Origin: Oenococcus kitaharae DSM 17330
Lineage (GTDB): Bacteria; Bacillota; Bacilli; Lactobacillales; Lactobacillaceae
Length of the DNA: 64,000 nt
Reading direction: 5' to 3'
NCBI RefSeq assembly: GCF_000241055.1
Contig: NZ_CM001398.1
Location: 655,190-719,189, forward strand
Shown here in pieces: positions 60,709 through 64,000 of this stretch (positions are counted from its first letter, which is position 1; the number at the start of each line of letters is the position of its first letter). The notes beneath the pieces are model-generated. The model was not told the origin of the DNA and searched no databases. It was given only the letters and a program-made list of their open reading frames with translations. Position numbers and translations under genes: made by a program.

Positions 60709-63700
60709 TATTCATAAAATACTGGTCATCGGTTCCGGACCGATTGTGATTGGCCAAGCGGCTGAATTTGATTATTCGGGCACGCAAGCCAGTCTGTCTT
60801 TGCGTGAAGAAGGTTATTCCGTGGTACTGGTTAATTCAAATCCGGCCACGATTATGACTGATGCTGAGACAGCCGATAAGGTTTATATCGAACCGCTGAC
60901 GCTGGAATTTGTTGAAAACGTCTTGAGAAAAGAACGACCGGATGCTATTTTAGCGACACTTGGCGGTCAGACTGGCTTGAATCTGGCTAAAGATTTATCC
61001 GAAGATGGTATCTTAGACGAATTGCATATCGAATTGCTGGGCACGAAATTGTCAGCGATTGAGCAGGCTGAAGACCGAGAAAAGTTCAAGGAACTCATGG
61101 AAGAACTGCATGAGCCGATTCCAAAATCACAGACAGCGACGACATTGACTGAAGCTTTGAATTTTGCTGAACACCAGGGTTATCCGGTCATTGTCCGCCC
61201 GGCTTATACCTTGGGTGGTACTGGCGGCGGCATTGCTAATAATGAAATGGAACTTCGCCAGATTGCTGAAAATGGGCTGGAATTATCGCCAGTGACACAG
61301 ATCCTCGTTGAAGAATCGATCGCAGGCTATAAAGAAATCGAATTCGAAGTGATGCGCGATGCTAATGATAATGCCTTGGCTGTGGCTTCCATGGAAAACC
61401 TGGATCCCGTCGGCATTCATACAGGTGACTCGATTGTCCTAGCACCAGTGCAGACTTTGTCGGACAAAGAATATCAAATGCTGCGTGATGCGTCATTGAA
61501 AATTATTAGAGCCTTGAAGATTCAGGGTGGTGCCAACGTCCAACTAGCTTTGAACCCGAATAGTTTTGCCTACGATGTGATTGAAGTGAATCCACGTGTT
61601 TCTAGGTCATCAGCTCTAGCTTCTAAAGCCACAGGTTATCCAATTGCAAAAATGGCTGCTAAAATTGCGGTCGGCTTGACCTTAGATGAAATTATCAATC
61701 CTGTCACCGGCAGCAGTAAAGCAGCTTTTGAACCGGCCTTGGATTATGTCGTGGTGAAAATTCCGCGCTGGCCTTTTGACAAATTCACGACAGCTGATCG
61801 TCGTTTGGGCACACAGATGAAAGCCACTGGTGAAGTCATGGCTATCGGCCGCAATATCGAAATGGCTTTGATGAAGGCTGTTCGTTCTTTGGAAATTGGT
61901 GCCTTAGCTTTAGACGACGTGCGTTTTCTGGAATGGCCAACGGAAAAACTACTGGATGCTCTCTGGCCGGCACGCGATGATCGCCTATTTATGATTGCCG
62001 ACTTATTGCGCCGCGGTGTCAGCGTTGAGGCCATTCATGATAAAAGCGGTATTGATTATTTCTTCTTGGACAAAATTGCGCATCTAGTCGAGATCGAAGA
62101 AGCTTTAAAACAGCATCCTTTCGATCAGGATTATTTGAAAATGGCTAAGGAAAACGGTTTTCCGGACGCCGCCATCGCGCGTTACTGGCACAGCGACGAA
62201 CAAAAAATCCGTGCTTTTCGAGAACAGCAGCACCTATTGCCTACTTATAAAATGGTCGATACCGCAGCCGGCGAGTTCGTTTCTAAAACGCCTTATTATT
62301 ATTCGACCTATGAACGCGAAAACGAATCCAAATCTATCGGGCCTAAAAGCGTACTTGTCTTGGGTTCCGGGCCGATTCGTATCGGACAAGGCGTGGAATT
62401 TGATTACGCGACGGTTCATTCTGTCAAAGCGATTCAAAAAGCTGGCTACAAGGCAATTGTCATCAACTCAAATCCTGAGACTGTTTCGACAGATTTTTCT
62501 ATCTCTGACAAGCTGTATTTTGAACCGATCACACTAGAAGATGTTTTGAATATTGTGGATCTGGAAAAGCCGCTCGGTGTGATTGTCCAATTCGGTGGCC
62601 AGACTGCAATTAATTTAGCAGCACCTTTGCAGGCAGCTGGCGTTAGGATCTTGGGGACAGCTGTTTCCGATATTAATCGTGCTGAAGACCGTGAGGATTT
62701 TGGCGAGGTTATTCAACAATTACAGTTGCCTCAGCCGGTCGGGGAAACGGCCAGTTCAGTTGAGGAAGCCTTGGCTGCTGCTGAACAAGTTGGTTATCCG
62801 ATTTTGATCAGGCCTTCTTATGTCTTAGGCGGACGTGCGATGGAAATCGTGGCTAACGCCGATGAACTGGCTAAATATATGCATCGTGCCGTAAAAGTTT
62901 CCCACGACCATCCGGTGTTGATTGATTCCTATCTGACTGGTAAAGAAGCTGAAGTCGATGTGATTAGTGACGGCCAGACCGTTGTAATTCCGGGGATTAT
63001 GGAACACATTGAGCGGGCTGGTGTTCATTCTGGTGATTCCATGTCTGTTTACCCGCCACAATATCTCAGCCAAAATGTCCAAGACCAAATCGTCAAAGCC
63101 TCGATTGAAATAGCTAAGTCTCTAAAAACAGTCGGATTGATGAACGTCCAATTTGTGATTCATGATGAAAAAGCCTATATTATCGAAGCCAATCCGCGCG
63201 CGTCACGTACGGTGCCTTTTATCTCCAAAGTGACTCAGATCCCGCTGGCATAGTTAGCCACGAGTGTGATTTTGGGTGCTTCGTTGAAAAAATTAGGTTT
63301 CCATGAAGGCCTGGCAGAAAAAAGTCATCTTGTCCATGTCAAAGCACCGATTTTCTCATTTTCCAAACTGCCAAAAGTCGACTCGTCACTGGGACCGGAA
63401 ATGAAGTCGACTGGTGAAGTGATGGGAACTGACCGTACGTTGTCAAAAGCCCTCTATAAAGCATTCGTTGCCTCTGGTTTCCACCTGCCTAGTCATGGTA
63501 ATGTGCTCTTCACGATTGCCGACCGCGACAAAAAAGAGGCTTTGTCCTTGGCGGAACGCTTTAGTCGTCTTGGCTATATGCTGTGGGCAACAGCTGGCAC
63601 GGCTGCTTATCTGAGAAGCCATCAGCTGCGTGTCAAAGAATTGGGTAAAATTTCCGATCAAGCCGATAATCCGGTGGCAGCTATGCGCAGCGGCCAATTG

Positions 63701-63889
63701 CAGTTAGTCGTCAATACTTTGGAGACAGATGAATTGCTGGAACCGGATGGCCGTCAAATTCGCTCGGCCGCGATTGAAAACGCCGTCCCTTTGTTCACGT
63801 CGCTGGATACGGTCGCAGCCTTCTTGCAGGTTTTGGAAAGCCGCTCCTTTGAAGTGGACGCGATCGAAGAAAGGCAGCTGCAGCTATGA
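60692..63889 (+). pseudogene. carB: Carbamoyl-phosphate synthase large subunit CarB, interrupted by an amber codon
   Basis: The frame would encode 1065 residues, the normal CarB length, but TAG at 63251-63253 (codon 854) splits it into 853 and about 211 residues in the same frame. The site is inside the conserved VTQIPLA-x-LATS segment, where relatives have a residue such as Gln or Lys. CAG or AAG to TAG is one base change. Loss removes the end of the second ATP-grasp domain and the allosteric domain. All other features are intact: [17 protein letters not shown], the second GGQTAIN. It is either a recent null allele or a sequencing error. A GTG at 63266 could restart only a useless fragment. 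Confidence 0.9.
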
Positions 63890-64000
63890 CAGGCACGACT
63901 GATAAATTATTTATCGCTTTGGATTTCACGGATGGCAGCCAGGCTTTGGCTTTTTTGAAACCTTTCGAAGATCAGGATATCCGGCCGGCTGTCAAAGTGG
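63886..64000 (+). CDS. pyrF: Orotidine 5'-phosphate decarboxylase PyrF, 5' part only
   Basis: The window ends 38 codons into this gene. The ATG overlaps the carB stop (ATGA). The sequence KLFIALDFTDGSQALAFL matches the first strand and catalytic ALD(F/V) of OMP decarboxylase, and PAVKV lies where KVG of the second strand is expected. It is the next pyrimidine gene in a usual operon order. Confidence 0.85.
   Translation, partial: MTGTTDKLFIALDFTDGSQALAFLKPFEDQDIRPAVKV

Noticed and set aside
63266-63889. Separate gene for a 207-residue CarB-like protein
   Set aside because: It is in the same frame as carB directly after the amber codon and continues its sequence. The GTG start has no ribosome-binding site.
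1-64000. tRNA, rRNA, CRISPR, insertion sequences, prophage or integrated elements
   Set aside because: Nothing resembling them was seen on either strand by eye; short tRNA-like folds could be missed without a covariance search.

Overview
This is chromosomal DNA of a low- to mid-GC lactic acid bacterium (Lactobacillales). The gene set points to the Leuconostocaceae and most likely Oenococcus; O. kitaharae is plausible because the GC looks to be in the low 40s per cent, but no marker gene here proves the species. Signs include strong AGGAGG-type ribosome-binding sites, TTGACA/TATAAT promoters, a sufCDSUB operon, an R-specific alcohol dehydrogenase of the Lactobacillus type, maltose phosphorylase and cre-like operators. 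I see no tRNA, rRNA, CRISPR array, insertion sequence or prophage.

Layout. 1-3.5 kb (minus): the 5' part of a MutY lacking its Fe-S cysteines, then an amino-acid ABC importer behind a lysine riboswitch with a terminator. 3.6-7.8 kb: a small unknown protein, a Ni/Co permease and the anaerobic ribonucleotide reductase pair nrdD-nrdG. 8-13.5 kb: the SUF iron-sulfur assembly operon. 13.5-16 kb (minus): an HTH-TPR regulator, a histidine phosphatase and a 2H phosphoesterase. 16-22.7 kb: proline iminopeptidase, a LacI regulator and a fructoside/sucrose ABC importer with a GH32 enzyme. 22.8-25 kb: a TetR locus with small proteins, a sugar acetyltransferase and a tiny ORF. 25.2-29.7 kb: a SpoIIM (DUF95)/membrane/ATPase system and an ABC exporter broken by a stop codon. 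29.7-41.2 kb: mainly NAD(P)H oxidoreductases plus two divergent ABC exporters and an amino-acid permease. 41.3-43.3 kb: mntH and engB. 43.4-56.8 kb: a two-armed maltose/maltodextrin locus. The minus arm carries malK and three GH13 enzymes; the plus arm carries the binding protein, two permeases, a LacI regulator and maltose phosphorylase. 57.1-64 kb: the pyrimidine operon pyrB-pyrC-carA-carB-pyrF.

How the parts work together. The two sugar importers share one visible ATPase gene (the MalK/MsmK type at 48.7-49.8 kb), so it may energise both. Intracellular GH13 enzymes and maltose phosphorylase would process imported maltodextrins. SUF would supply Fe-S clusters to enzymes such as NrdG. MutY has dispensed with its cluster.

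Most notable. The pyr operon begins with a 43-codon leader ORF preceded by a good ribosome-binding site, containing a U-rich tract, and ending inside a terminator hairpin just before pyrB. This is the architecture of the enterobacterial pyrBI attenuator, and I see no PyrR-binding loop. Three genes carry single-site lesions that look recent: an amber codon in carB, an ochre codon early in an ABC exporter, and a one-base slip in a nine-A run of the maltose LacI regulator.
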